From assembly GCA_963696625.1 (NCBI GenBank), contig CAVOKZ010000036.1:1-34430 (forward strand): a DNA stretch of 34,430 nucleotides, given 5' to 3'. Shown here piece after piece: positions 21,410 to 28,958 of the stretch (its first letter is position 1; each line of letters starts with the position of its first letter). The translations under genes were made by a program, and so were the position numbers. The DNA comes from JAWVFN01 sp963696625 (lineage in GTDB: Bacteria; Actinomycetota; Thermoleophilia; Solirubrobacterales; 70-9). The notes beneath the pieces are model-generated. The model did not search any database. It saw nothing but the letters and a program-made list of their open reading frames with translations, and was not told the origin of the DNA.

Positions 21410-22536
21410 CCGCCTACGGCCGGGTTCTCGGACGCGGTCTGGTTGCGCAGCGCGTAGATCCCGGCGGCCGCGAGGCCGGCCAGGATCAGCACGGTCAGCA
21501 ACGCCCGCAGGCCGTGGGTCGGCGCGAAGGCGAAGTAGATCAGCGCCGCGGCGGCGAGCAGCCCGTAGACGAGCGCGACGTGGTCGCGCAGCATCGGCGC
21601 CAGCAGCTTGCGCGCCGAGCGGGCGCTCGAGGCGGCGGAGCCGAGCCAGCCGGCGATCACGAACAGCGCGCCGTAGACGATCACGGTCGTCGCGATGCTC
21701 GTCATCAGCGACGTCCCGATCGACCACACCGCATTGCCGGCGTCGGTCGCGCTGTCGTTGACCACAAGCGAGTCGACGATCTCCTGGCCGGCGATGTGGC
21801 GGACGGCGAAGACGACGACGCCGGCGAAGATCAGCCCGATCCCGGACCAGACGATCGTCCCGGGGCGGCGGCCCGCGGAGAGATAGATCGCGAGCACGAA
21901 GCACCCGAGAGCGAGGATCGTGAACACGACCGCGAGGCCATTGATCAGCTTGGCGATCGTCTGGGCCGTCTCGATCCCGTCGGAGTGGAGGATCACGAGC
22001 GTGCCCGCGTCGTCGGGGACCTTGTCGGCGATCTGCGAGCTGATTCCCAGCTCCGAGGCGATGTTGGCTACCAGCGGCTTCAGCTCGAGCACGACGTCGC
22101 CGCCGCCGGTCGAGGCGTACTGCCCCTCGTCGTCGATCACGTCGAGGAGCTGGCGGTGGGCCCGGCGGTTGGCCTCGGCCCAGGCCTGGTCGACCTTCGG
22201 CGAGGCGAGGATGCGCTCGGCGGCGGAGTTGGCGGCCTGTTTCAGGGCGCCGGAAATCGGGCCGGCCAGCGGTGCGGCCCGTGGCGGCAGCTGCGCGGCG
22301 ATCTCAGCCTCGACGTCGACGTTGGTGTAGAGCTCGTCAGTGAGGTAGGTGGCCAGCGCGACCTGGACGTCCCTGTCGTCGAGCAGCTCGTCGCTCGTGC
22401 CGACCCACTCGTCGGTGTTGAGGGCCTGGCGGTCGGCCCAGATCGCGAAGATCGCGAGGATGGTGAGGAGGGTGCCGAAGCCGATGAGCACGCGCACGGC
22501 GATGCGGCTTTTCGGATTCTGGGTCACCTGCGTCAA
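21406..22536 (-). CDS. Integral membrane protein with extracytoplasmic domain, unknown function
   Basis: This protein of 376 residues has an N-terminal helix (VLIGFGTLLTILAIFAIWAD), then about 150 residues outside the membrane with many Asp/Ala helices (LDDRDVQVALATYLTDELYT...), and four more helices from about residue 200 (INGLAVVFTILALGCFVLAI; IVWSGIGLIFAGVVVFAV; LVYGLLAAAALIYFAFA; TVLILAGLAAAGIYALR). This arrangement is common in actinobacterial hypothetical membrane proteins; I know no function. ATG 22536. Its stop overlaps the stop of the converging GGDEF-HD gene by three bases (TAG within CTAA). Confidence 0.72.
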   Translation of the reverse strand: MTQVTQNPKSRIAVRVLIGFGTLLTILAIFAIWADRQALNTDEWVGTSDELLDDRDVQVALATYLTDELYTNVDVEAEIAAQLPPRAAPLAGPISGALKQAANSAAERILASPKVDQAWAEANRRAHRQLLDVIDDEGQYASTGGGDVVLELKPLVANIASELGISSQIADKVPDDAGTLVILHSDGIETAQTIAKLINGLAVVFTILALGCFVLAIYLSAGRRPGTIVWSGIGLIFAGVVVFAVRHIAGQEIVDSLVVNDSATDAGNAVWSIGTSLMTSIATTVIVYGALFVIAGWLGSAASSARSARKLLAPMLRDHVALVYGLLAAAALIYFAFAPTHGLRALLTVLILAGLAAAGIYALRNQTASENPAVGG

Positions 22537-22586
22537 CCAGTATGACTTGCAGACGAACGACCTTCGGGGTATCCGCTACGGACGCT

Positions 22587-23252
22587 TCAACCCGCTCCTC
22601 GCCGCGCCATCCGACCGACCAGCAGGGCGACGACCGTAACCAAGTAGAGCTGTCCGATCAGCGCCTCGAGGTTGGCGAGCGTGTGGCCGGCGGCGGTCGC
22701 CGGCGAGTAGTCGCCGTAGCCAACCGTGGTCAGGGTGACGAAGCTGAAGTAGAGGCGGATCGCGTTGGTCCCGTCGGTGCCCTGGGCAAAGAATGCGCTC
22801 GAGTCCAAGACGGCGACGACGCCGTAGAGGAAGGTGAACAACAGCCCGAACAGGAGGAAGATCGAGATCGCCCCGATCACCGACTGGCTGTTGACCTCCC
22901 CCTGGTCGACCACTCCGCGGGCGATAACGACGATCGTGCCGAGGACGGCGACGCCCGACAGCGCGCCGGCGGCGGCCGTCGTCGCTTCGGTGCCGAGGGC
23001 GATCTCCGCCACCGCGACCGCCACGGCGATCACGACGATCAACACGCGGATGCCGAGCGGGTCGGAGCGTGACGTCCAGAGCGCCACCAGCAGCGTGCCC
23101 GTTTGGAGTAGGAGCAGGACTCCGCGTGACCAGGCGGTGCTCGGCGTGAAGGCGATGAACAGGAATGCCGCGAAGACCAGGAGCAGGACCGGCAGATAGC
23201 TGTGGCTGGCCCGGTGCTCCTGGATCCTGCGTCTGGCGCGCCGCTCGGCTAC
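22587..23252 (-). CDS. Two-pore-helix potassium channel-like protein, start uncertain
   Basis: The C-terminal half contains SFVTLTTVGYGDYSPATAAG, the potassium-channel selectivity filter TVGYGD, followed by a pore-lining helix ALIGQLYLVTVVALLVGRMA. Before it are several hydrophobic segments (YLPVLLLVFAAFLFIAF; VLIVVIAVAVAVAEIAL; SIFLLFGLLFTFLYGVVAV), so the protein resembles bacterial Ion_trans_2 channels with extra helices. No ATG, GTG or TTG is found near the likely beginning: the frame runs back across the stop of the MFS gene into its coding sequence, and residues VAERRARRRIQEHRASH start at a GTA codon at 23252. Either translation begins at an unusual codon or upstream, or a base error hides the start. 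Its order after the exporter gene suggests one transcript. Confidence 0.75.
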   Translation of the reverse strand, partial: VAERRARRRIQEHRASHSYLPVLLLVFAAFLFIAFTPSTAWSRGVLLLLQTGTLLVALWTSRSDPLGIRVLIVVIAVAVAVAEIALGTEATTAAAGALSGVAVLGTIVVIARGVVDQGEVNSQSVIGAISIFLLFGLLFTFLYGVVAVLDSSAFFAQGTDGTNAIRLYFSFVTLTTVGYGDYSPATAAGHTLANLEALIGQLYLVTVVALLVGRMARRGAG

Positions 23253-24841
23253 GGAGCCTCTCCCGCTTCGGCGTCTTCGGCTTGATAGTCGGCCAGGAGC
23301 CGCTTCTCCTCCTCCACTCTGGGGAAGCGGAAGAAGACGAGTGCCGCTCCCAGCAGGACGGCGACGATCCCGGCCGTGTAGGCCCACTCGTCGCCCTGCA
23401 GGAACGCGGTCTTCGCGGCGGAGATGATCTGGCTGCTGTGATCGGGGTATTGGGCAGCGACCTCCTCGGCGCCCGCGAACGATTTGGTCAGCTCGCCCTG
23501 GACGTTGTCGGTCACCTCGGCGCTGTTTGGGGAGGAGGCGATCGCCGCGGCCGCCGCACTGGCGTAGCCCGCCGTCAGCAGCGCGCCGAGGATCGACTGC
23601 ATGATCGCGCCGCCGAGGTCGCGCTGGAGGTCGGCGGTCCCCGACGCCATGCCGGCGCGTTTGACCGGCACCGAGCCCGTCAGCGAGTGCGAGGCCGGGG
23701 TACCGGCAAAGCCCACGCCGATACCGACAAACGCGTAGCCGAGGGCCACCTTCCAGTAGTCGATGTCCTCCTTCCAAAGCAGCAGCATCGTCACGAAGCC
23801 GAGCAGGCAGAAGAAGTAGCCGATCAGCAGCGTGATTCGCGCCCCTCTGGCCTCGACCAGTTTCGCCGAGCGCGGGGCGACTATGACCATGCAGAGCGCC
23901 GCGGGCAGGATCGCCGCGCCGGCGCCGAGCGTTGAGTACCCGAGCACGTTCTGGAGGAACTGCTGGCCGACGAACATCGCCGCCATCAGCGTCCCGAAGA
24001 CGATGATCCCGGCGACCGCCGCGACCCAGAAGATCCGCCGCTTGGCGACGTCGAGGTCATAGAGCGGCACCTTCGCCCGCCGCTGGCGGATCACGAAGCC
24101 GGCGCAGGCGGCGAGCGCGATCAGGCCGAGGCCTATCGCCAGGGTTCCCTTGCCTGGAACCGGCGCGAAGTTGATGGCGAGCACGAGTGCGGCGACGAGG
24201 AGCACCGAGAGAATCCCGCCGAGGTTGTCGACCGGGTCGGTCCCCTCGTTGACGTGGGCCGGCACGAAGCGCCAGGCCAGATAGAGGGCGACGACGGCGA
24301 GGGGCAGCGTGATCATGAAGACCGAGCCCCAGTCGAACTGGGTCAGCAAAGTGCCGGACAGCACCGGGCCCAGCGCGGATATGGCGCCGCCGAGCGCCGA
24401 CCACAACGCGATCGATTTCGTGCGCTCCGGCCCCGACCACAACGCGGTGATCAGCGCAAGGGTCGTCGGATAGGCCATGCCGGCGGCGAGGCCGCCGAGC
24501 AGCCGCGCGGCGAAGAGCACGCCGATCGACGGCGCGAAGGCGGCGAGCAACGAAGCCGGGATCGCCAGCCCCGTGCCGAGCAGGAGCATCATCTTGCGGC
24601 CGTTGCGGTCGCCCACGGCTCCGAGGTAGAGGACTGATGCCGCGAGTCCCAGCGAATAGCCGACGGCGACGAGGTCGAGCGCGGTCTGCCCGGCGCCGAA
24701 CGCCTTGCCGATGTCGGGCAGTGCGACGTTGGCGACCGCGAGGTTGAGGTTGGCGACGGCGGCGACGAGGATCAGGGCGGCGAGAACGGCGCCGCTTCGC
24801 TCCGGCGCCGTGGAGCTCTCCGCCGTCTCGCTCGTGCCCAC
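23249..24841 (-). CDS. DHA2-type MFS drug/solute exporter
   Basis: This 530-residue protein with about 14 hydrophobic helices starts at GTG 24841. It shows the family motifs LNLAVANVALPDIGKAFG (helix 1), YLGAVGDRNGRKMMLL (motif A, loop 2-3), ITALWSGPERTKSIALW and ALGPVLSGTLL (motif C region, helix 5). Length, helix number and the large loop near the C-terminus (NSAEVTDNVQGELTKSFAGA) fit the DHA2 group of drug:proton antiporters. Substrate cannot be read. It sits next to a tRNA-Val gene and runs into the channel-like gene. Confidence 0.9.
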   Translation of the reverse strand: MGTSETAESSTAPERSGAVLAALILVAAVANLNLAVANVALPDIGKAFGAGQTALDLVAVGYSLGLAASVLYLGAVGDRNGRKMMLLLGTGLAIPASLLAAFAPSIGVLFAARLLGGLAAGMAYPTTLALITALWSGPERTKSIALWSALGGAISALGPVLSGTLLTQFDWGSVFMITLPLAVVALYLAWRFVPAHVNEGTDPVDNLGGILSVLLVAALVLAINFAPVPGKGTLAIGLGLIALAACAGFVIRQRRAKVPLYDLDVAKRRIFWVAAVAGIIVFGTLMAAMFVGQQFLQNVLGYSTLGAGAAILPAALCMVIVAPRSAKLVEARGARITLLIGYFFCLLGFVTMLLLWKEDIDYWKVALGYAFVGIGVGFAGTPASHSLTGSVPVKRAGMASGTADLQRDLGGAIMQSILGALLTAGYASAAAAAIASSPNSAEVTDNVQGELTKSFAGAEEVAAQYPDHSSQIISAAKTAFLQGDEWAYTAGIVAVLLGAALVFFRFPRVEEEKRLLADYQAEDAEAGEAP

Positions 24842-24869
24842 ATCGGCGAGCCTACTGCCTCGATGAAGA

Positions 24870-24941
24870 TGGGCGCGGCTGGTTTCGAACCAGCGACCTC
24901 TCGCGTGTGAAGCGAGCGCTCTCCCACTGAGCTACGCGCCC
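24870..24941 (-). tRNA. tRNA-Val(CAC)
   Basis: The minus strand folds as a cloverleaf. The acceptor is GGGCGCG/CGCGCCC with discriminator A, and the D arm is GCTC-AGTGGGAGA-GCGC. The anticodon stem is CTCGC/GCGAG with loop TTCACAC (anticodon CAC), and the T arm is CTGG-TTCGAAA-CCAG. It is 72 bases long with no CCA encoded. CAC reads GUG valine codons, common at this GC content. Confidence 0.95.
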
Positions 24942-25063
24942 TGGGATGGAGATCATAGGATCGAGCAATCGTCGTTGCCCTGATCGTCGTCGCACCGATG
25001 CGGGGCCGGAAGCGGTCGGGCCGCGAATCCTGATCGGCTAGCGACGCCCCGGTAACCTCCACG

Positions 25064-25345
25064 GCGGACCGTGCTAGATGGGGCGTTAGCGGTGCCCTGT
25101 AACCCGCCATCCGCTTTAGCGGGATCGATGCCCGTCTGAGGGGCCGGTTGTCATTGGGTTCGGCTCGCCTCGGAAGGCGCTGAAGGCCAGGTCCTGCGCA
25201 ACGACGGCCCGTGAACCAGGTCAGGTCCGGAAGGAAGCAGCCTTAAGCGATCGCCGCCGTGTGCCGCAGAACAGCCTGGCCCGAGCCGACCGCGACGAGT
25301 TCCCCGATGGCCCAACCTCGACGCCGGGTGCACGGTCCGCTTTTT
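25064..25345 (+). ncRNA. ffs: Signal recognition particle RNA, long form with Alu domain
   Basis: The apical loop GGTCAGGTCCGGAAGGAAGC with AGCC following (about 25219-25243) is the diagnostic SRP S-domain sequence with its GGAAG tetraloop. Upstream, GTTAGCGGTGCCCTGTAACC matches the Alu-domain 5' region known from Bacillus-type scRNA, as do GTCCTGCGCAACG and GTGTGCCGCAGAACAGCCTG. The ends pair: GCGGACCGTGC (25064-25074) with GCACGGTCCGC (25330-25340), an exact 11-base helix, followed by TTTTT (25341-25345), a natural terminator. This gives about 280 bases, the long form. SRP RNA with Ffh targets membrane proteins co-translationally. The position close to dnaX-ebfC-recR matches many genomes, though several genes lie between here. 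Confidence 0.93.
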
Positions 25346-25370
25346 CCTCGCCCTGGTTAGGCTGCCGCCG

Positions 25371-25643
25371 ATGGGTTGCCTCGTCGCACTCTTCGCGCTG
25401 ATCTCGCCGCGGCTGGCGCTGTTCTTCATCTTCGTCTTCAGCGACCTGCTCAGCCGCGCCTACGACAGCTGGGTCGTGCCCCTGCTCGGGTTCGTCCTGC
25501 TGCCGTGGACGACGCTCGCCTACGCGGCGATGTGGTCGATCGGCACCGACAAGGTCTACGGCTTCGAGTGGTTCATCGTGATCCTGGCCTTCTTCATCGA
25601 CCTCAGCTCCTACGCGCAGGGCAGCCGGGCCCGCGAGGCCTAG
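25371..25643 (+). CDS. Small membrane protein, unknown function
   Basis: This 90-residue protein has an ATG at 25371, 26 bases after the SRP RNA terminator. It has three hydrophobic segments: GCLVALFALISPRLALFFIF, VVPLLGFVLLPWTTLAYAAM and FEWFIVILAFFIDLSSYAQG, with conserved-looking aromatic residues (SDLLSRAYDSW). It resembles short membrane proteins widespread in actinobacteria; I know no function. It ends overlapping the opposite gene's stop at 25640-25643. Confidence 0.7.
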   Translation: MGCLVALFALISPRLALFFIFVFSDLLSRAYDSWVVPLLGFVLLPWTTLAYAAMWSIGTDKVYGFEWFIVILAFFIDLSSYAQGSRAREA

Positions 25644-27100
25644 CCGCAGCTCCCGAACACGAGCCAGGAGGAGTTCGACGCCGTCGCCGCGATCCGCGGG
25701 TTGATCCCGTTCGCGGCCGGGCTCGAGGCGGCGGGGTCGTGCTCGTCGAGGCGGAAGAGCTCGGCGACTTCGCCGTTCACGGGGGCGATCAGGTAGCCGC
25801 TCGGCGGCGTCCCGGAGGTCGAGATCTCCGACGGCTCGCGGTCGAGCCAGAGGGCGAGCAGCGGCACGCCCTGGGTGCTCGGGATCGAGACCTCGGCGCA
25901 ATCGCGGTCGAACGCAGGCTCCTCGGTGACGTCTTGGAGGTCGTCGCGGATCTGCTCCTGGTCGCCGACCCTCGCCTGGAGGTCGGAGAGGCGGTTGAAC
26001 TGCTGGGGCGCGAAGACAAGCGTCGCGAGCACGACGACCGCCGCCCCCGCCGCCCACAGGCGCCGCGAGGGGTCGTCGCGGTCGAGCTCGAGCCAGCCGA
26101 GGACGCCGGCGGCGGCGAACAGCGCCAGGATCGTCGAGACCAGCAGCAGGTAGCGCGTGATCACCGCGAGCCCCGCCGTCGCCAGCAGCAGGAAGGCACC
26201 GGCCGCGATCACTGCGGCCGCGACCATCAGGGCGCTGCGTTTGCGCAGCTTCCAGATCGTCAGCACCGCGCCGAGCGCGGCGCCGAGCAGCACCGGCTCG
26301 CGCAGGATCTCGCCGATCCGCCGCGGCGCCAGGCGCAGGGCGTCGAAGAGGCCGGTCGGGCGGTCGAGGGTGGTGACGGTGTCCTGGGTTCCGGTCAGCG
26401 AGTAGAGCGGGTCGCCGGTTAACGCGAGATCGAAAAGCGCCCAGGCCAGCGGCGCGACCGCCGCCAGCGCCGTCAGCGGCAGCAGCGCCCCCGGGTCGAA
26501 GAGGGCGCCGATCGGGGCGAAACGGACGTTCGGCCTCTCCGGGTCGGCGTAGGCGAGATAGAGCAGGTAGGCGCCCGCGAACAGCCAGGCCTCCGGGCGC
26601 AGCAGGCCGGTGAGGCCGAGCAGGGCGAGCACCGGCCAGCCGGCCCGCGGGCGCTTGATCTCGACCACCAGCGCCGCGAGCACCAAGGCGATGTAGGGGA
26701 GGTCGACATAGGCGCGCGAGCCGTAGTCGAGGATCGGCTCGCGGGTGAGCACGATCGCCGCGGCCAGCAGCCCGACCCAGCGGTTGAGCCAGAGCTCGCC
26801 GAGCCGGTAGACGAGATAGCCGATCGCGGCGAGCGAGACGAAGGCGGCGACGACCGCGGCGGTCTGGGCGCCGTCGCCGAGCGGAGCCGCGATCACGCCG
26901 AAGGCGGTGGCGAGTGGGTGGGGGGTCGGGGGCAGCGCCGCGCCGTAGTCGGGCGAGTGCCCGTGGAAGATCTCGTTGCCCCAGACCAGCGAGTAGAAGG
27001 TGTCGTAGTTGGCGAAGCCGTGGCGGAAGAGCAGCCAGAGCGCGAGCGCGCCCCCACCGATCCAGGCAGCCGGCTTCAGCCCTTGACGGGCTCGAGCCAT
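25640..27100 (-). CDS. GT-C/PMT-like glycosyltransferase membrane protein
   Basis: This 486-residue polytopic protein starts at ATG 27100 (MARARQGLKPAAWIGG), inside the end of the GST-like gene. The longer open frame upstream is a shadow. About ten hydrophobic helices are visible. The first outer loop reads FANYDTFYSLVWGNEIFHGH and PDYGAALPPTPHPLATAFGV, which resembles the acidic loop of GT-C/dolichyl-mannosyltransferase-like enzymes (Asp of NYD). Further helices carry EILREPVLLGAALGAVLT and ITRYLLLVSTILALFAAAG. The C-terminal 90 residues are outside the membrane and end in SWLVFGSCG. Such enzymes transfer sugars from polyprenyl carriers; the function here is a family inference, and it could be a non-catalytic relative. 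Confidence 0.6.
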   Translation of the reverse strand: MARARQGLKPAAWIGGGALALWLLFRHGFANYDTFYSLVWGNEIFHGHSPDYGAALPPTPHPLATAFGVIAAPLGDGAQTAAVVAAFVSLAAIGYLVYRLGELWLNRWVGLLAAAIVLTREPILDYGSRAYVDLPYIALVLAALVVEIKRPRAGWPVLALLGLTGLLRPEAWLFAGAYLLYLAYADPERPNVRFAPIGALFDPGALLPLTALAAVAPLAWALFDLALTGDPLYSLTGTQDTVTTLDRPTGLFDALRLAPRRIGEILREPVLLGAALGAVLTIWKLRKRSALMVAAAVIAAGAFLLLATAGLAVITRYLLLVSTILALFAAAGVLGWLELDRDDPSRRLWAAGAAVVVLATLVFAPQQFNRLSDLQARVGDQEQIRDDLQDVTEEPAFDRDCAEVSIPSTQGVPLLALWLDREPSEISTSGTPPSGYLIAPVNGEVAELFRLDEHDPAASSPAANGINPRIAATASNSSWLVFGSCG

Positions 27101-27813
27101 TCGGGCGGGAGGTACGACTTGGTCTCGACGGGCATCTCTGCAAGCCAGCGCATCGCCCACTGCTCGCAGGGGCGGCCGCGGACGAGCGGCGCCGTGTCCT
27201 CCATGCCGAGCAGGATCCGGATCGACGGGACGATCTGGAAATCGGCGGCGTTGGGCCGCTCGCCTCCGATCACGCCGTCGGAGATCAACTCGTCGACGTG
27301 GTCGAGCATCGCCGGCAGGCCGGCGATCGCCTCGCGCACGTCCTCGTCGGCGCCGCCGGCTAGGTGCGAGAGCCTCTTCGCGACCGGGGCGTTGACCGCC
27401 GCGGCGACCGCCGGAAGCGGAATCCCGACATCGCGCGCGATGTCGGTGCGCATCTCCTGGCTGTGGGCGGCCATCCAGCGGTAGATGATCCGCGGAACGC
27501 TCTGCAGCTCCTCCTCGCCCCAGCGCTCGGCCTCCTCGACCTTGAGCCGCTCGGCGGGGTCCTCGGGAAACAGACGCGGCTCGGGCCGGTACTCCTCGAG
27601 CGCCCGCGAGATCTCGCGCGAGTTCTGGAGCTTGAGGCCGTCGAGCTTCAGCGCCGGGACGGTGTTGCCGCGGAAGCCGCGCAGGTGCACGAGCTGCTTG
27701 TGCAGGCCGGGGAGCAGCCAGACGACCTTGTGGTCGATGCCCTTGTACTCGAGCATCAGTCGCGCGGCCTGGGACGGGTTCGAGGGCTCGGTCCCGTAGA
27801 GGGTGATGCTCAC
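27076..27813 (-). CDS. Glutathione S-transferase-like protein
   Basis: This 245-residue protein has an N-terminal thioredoxin-fold domain (MSITLYGTEPSNPSQAARLM ... GNTVPALKLDGLKLQNSREI, with the cis-Pro VPAL and SRE motifs) and an all-helical C-terminal domain (PSIRILLGMEDTAPLVRGRP). The position usually held by a catalytic Ser, Tyr or Cys reads EPSNPS, with Ser available and no Cys. Actinobacteria lack glutathione in general, so the thiol partner may be another compound or the protein may be structural. It overlaps the membrane protein gene downstream by 25 bases and is divergent from yqgE. Confidence 0.72.
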   Translation of the reverse strand: MSITLYGTEPSNPSQAARLMLEYKGIDHKVVWLLPGLHKQLVHLRGFRGNTVPALKLDGLKLQNSREISRALEEYRPEPRLFPEDPAERLKVEEAERWGEEELQSVPRIIYRWMAAHSQEMRTDIARDVGIPLPAVAAAVNAPVAKRLSHLAGGADEDVREAIAGLPAMLDHVDELISDGVIGGERPNAADFQIVPSIRILLGMEDTAPLVRGRPCEQWAMRWLAEMPVETKSYLPPEWLEPVKG

Positions 27814-27825
27814 GCCGCAACCCTA

Positions 27826-27861
27826 AGGGGTCAGACCCCTTCATGAAGGGGTCTGACCCCT
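27826..27861. repeat. 36-base perfect palindrome with nested palindromic arms
   Basis: AGGGGTCAGACCCCT (27826-27840), TCATGA (27841-27846) and AGGGGTCTGACCCCT (27847-27861) form one exact palindrome. Each 15-base arm, centred on A or T, is almost a palindrome in itself. It fills most of the 77-base gap between the GST-like and yqgE genes, which face away from each other. The motif GGGGTCTGACCCC is one I recall from REP-like elements in unrelated bacteria. It could form a cruciform, mark a REP/BIME insertion or bind a regulator. It contains an in-frame ATG that is not a likely start for yqgE. Confidence 0.85.
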
Positions 27862-27890
27862 GTCAGTGTTTTGAGAACCTTTGTTGTGAG

Positions 27891-28415
27891 ATGGCTGACA
27901 GCTTTGCCGGACAGCTGCTGATCGCCTCGCCCTCGATGGGCGACTGGTTCGCGCGCTCGGTCGTGCTCGTCGTCGAGCACGCCGAGGAGGGGGCCTTCGG
28001 CCTCGTCCTCAACCGGCCGTCGGAGGCGACCGTCGGCGAGGCCTCGGACGAGCTCGGCCGGCTGATCGGCCCCGAGCACGTCCTCCATGTCGGCGGCCCC
28101 GTCTCGCCGAGCGCGGTGACCGCGCTCGGCGAGCACCCCGACCCGTCGCTGGCGTCGAAGCTCGTGATCGGACAGGTCGGGATGGTCGACCTCGACCAGC
28201 CGCCGGAGCTGAGCCGCGTCCGCGTCTTCGCCGGCTATGCCGGCTGGGACGCCGGCCAGCTCGACGCCGAGATCGAGGCCGAGGCCTGGATCCTCGAGCC
28301 CGCCCACCCCGACGACCCGTTCGGCGACGCCGACCTCTGGTCGCGCGTCCTCGATCGCAAGGGCGGCGAGTTCTCGTTGCTGGCGCGGATGCCGGAAGAC
28401 CCGGCGCTGAACTAG
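27891..28415 (+). CDS. yqgE: YqgE/AlgH family protein (DUF179)
   Basis: This 174-residue protein has its start at ATG 27891 (MADSFAGQLLIASPSMGDWF); a longer in-frame start at 27843 lies in the palindrome and is rejected. The family motifs are present: GQLLIASPSM, VVLVVEHAEEGAFGLVLNRP, HVGGPVSPSAVTALGEHP, RVFAGYAGWDAGQLDAEIE and the C-terminal AWILEP, with DLWSRVL. YqgE/AlgH proteins are widely conserved; in Pseudomonas AlgH affects alginate and other gene expression, and the biochemical role is not settled. The gene meets an oppositely oriented membrane protein gene across a 79-bp dispersed repeat that also fills the whole gap between their stops. Confidence 0.92.
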   Translation: MADSFAGQLLIASPSMGDWFARSVVLVVEHAEEGAFGLVLNRPSEATVGEASDELGRLIGPEHVLHVGGPVSPSAVTALGEHPDPSLASKLVIGQVGMVDLDQPPELSRVRVFAGYAGWDAGQLDAEIEAEAWILEPAHPDDPFGDADLWSRVLDRKGGEFSLLARMPEDPALN

Positions 28416-28493
28416 GTCGCTCCGTAGCGCCCGCCCACCATTAAGTCGCGGCGGCAAGCCGCCGCGACGAAAGAGGGCGGGCTGACGTCGCTA
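28415..28493 (-). repeat. 79-bp dispersed repeat, copy B, spans the gap between two convergent genes
   Basis: This copy matches copy A at 11611-11689 in opposite orientation (69 of 79 bases). Here the inner hairpin is perfect: GTCGCGGCGG (28445-28454), loop CAAG, CCGCCGCGAC (28459-28468). It runs exactly from the last base of the yqgE stop to the last base of the opposite gene's stop, so it may double as a bidirectional terminator. Confidence 0.85.
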
Positions 28494-28958
28494 GACCGGC
28501 TTCGTCGTCATCGCCCAGACGGCGACGAGGAGGCCGACGAGGGTGAGCGATGTGAGCACGCCGGCGACGCGGGTCAGCGTCTCGCTGCTCTCGCCGCCCC
28601 GTTGCGCGCGCCGGGAGCGGATGTTGACGAGGACCGCCGCGACGATCAGGAACAGCAGGCCGGGGTCGGAGGCCATGTAGCCGATGTCGATCCACGACAC
28701 GTCGACGTCGTCGGCGTTCAGCCCCTCCTTGTCGGCGATCCACTCGGCGCCGATCCGCATCACGATGTACCCGGGCAGCCCTGCGTAGAGCAATGTGCGG
28801 AAGGCGAGCTTGAACATGCTCTCCGAGCCGCCGCGCCAGACGGCGATCAGGGTCACGGCGGCGAGGGTGACGGCGCCGACGAGGACCATCGAGCCGAGGA
28901 CGTGGAGGAAGAGCGGAAAGTTCCAGGCATCCGGACGGTCCACGGCGAGCATCGTCAT
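28491..28958 (-). CDS. Integral membrane protein, DUF2269-like
   Basis: This protein of 155 residues starts at ATG 28958, overlapping the stop of the previous gene by four bases. Four hydrophobic segments are visible: FPLFLHVLGSMVLVGAVTLA, LLYAGLPGYIVMRIGAEWIA (with possible membrane end), SDPGLLFLIVAAVLVNIRSR and VAGVLTSLTLVGLLVAVWAM. The helix-1 motif LFLHVLGSM with a histidine is shared with its neighbour and typical of DUF2269-like or copper-resistance-D-like membrane proteins that bind metal or heme; here this is only a similarity of pattern. The two genes look like a tandem duplicate pair. Confidence 0.65.
   Translation of the reverse strand: MTMLAVDRPDAWNFPLFLHVLGSMVLVGAVTLAAVTLIAVWRGGSESMFKLAFRTLLYAGLPGYIVMRIGAEWIADKEGLNADDVDVSWIDIGYMASDPGLLFLIVAAVLVNIRSRRAQRGGESSETLTRVAGVLTSLTLVGLLVAVWAMTTKPV

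Noticed and set aside
27101..27844. N-terminal extension of the GT-C-like protein to 734 residues
   Set aside because: The extension overlaps the whole GST-like gene in another frame and lacks any domain; the ATG at 27100 gives a normal start.
27843..27890. ATG at 27843 as start of yqgE
   Set aside because: The codons fall in the palindrome, and the conserved protein begins at MADSFAGQ (27891).
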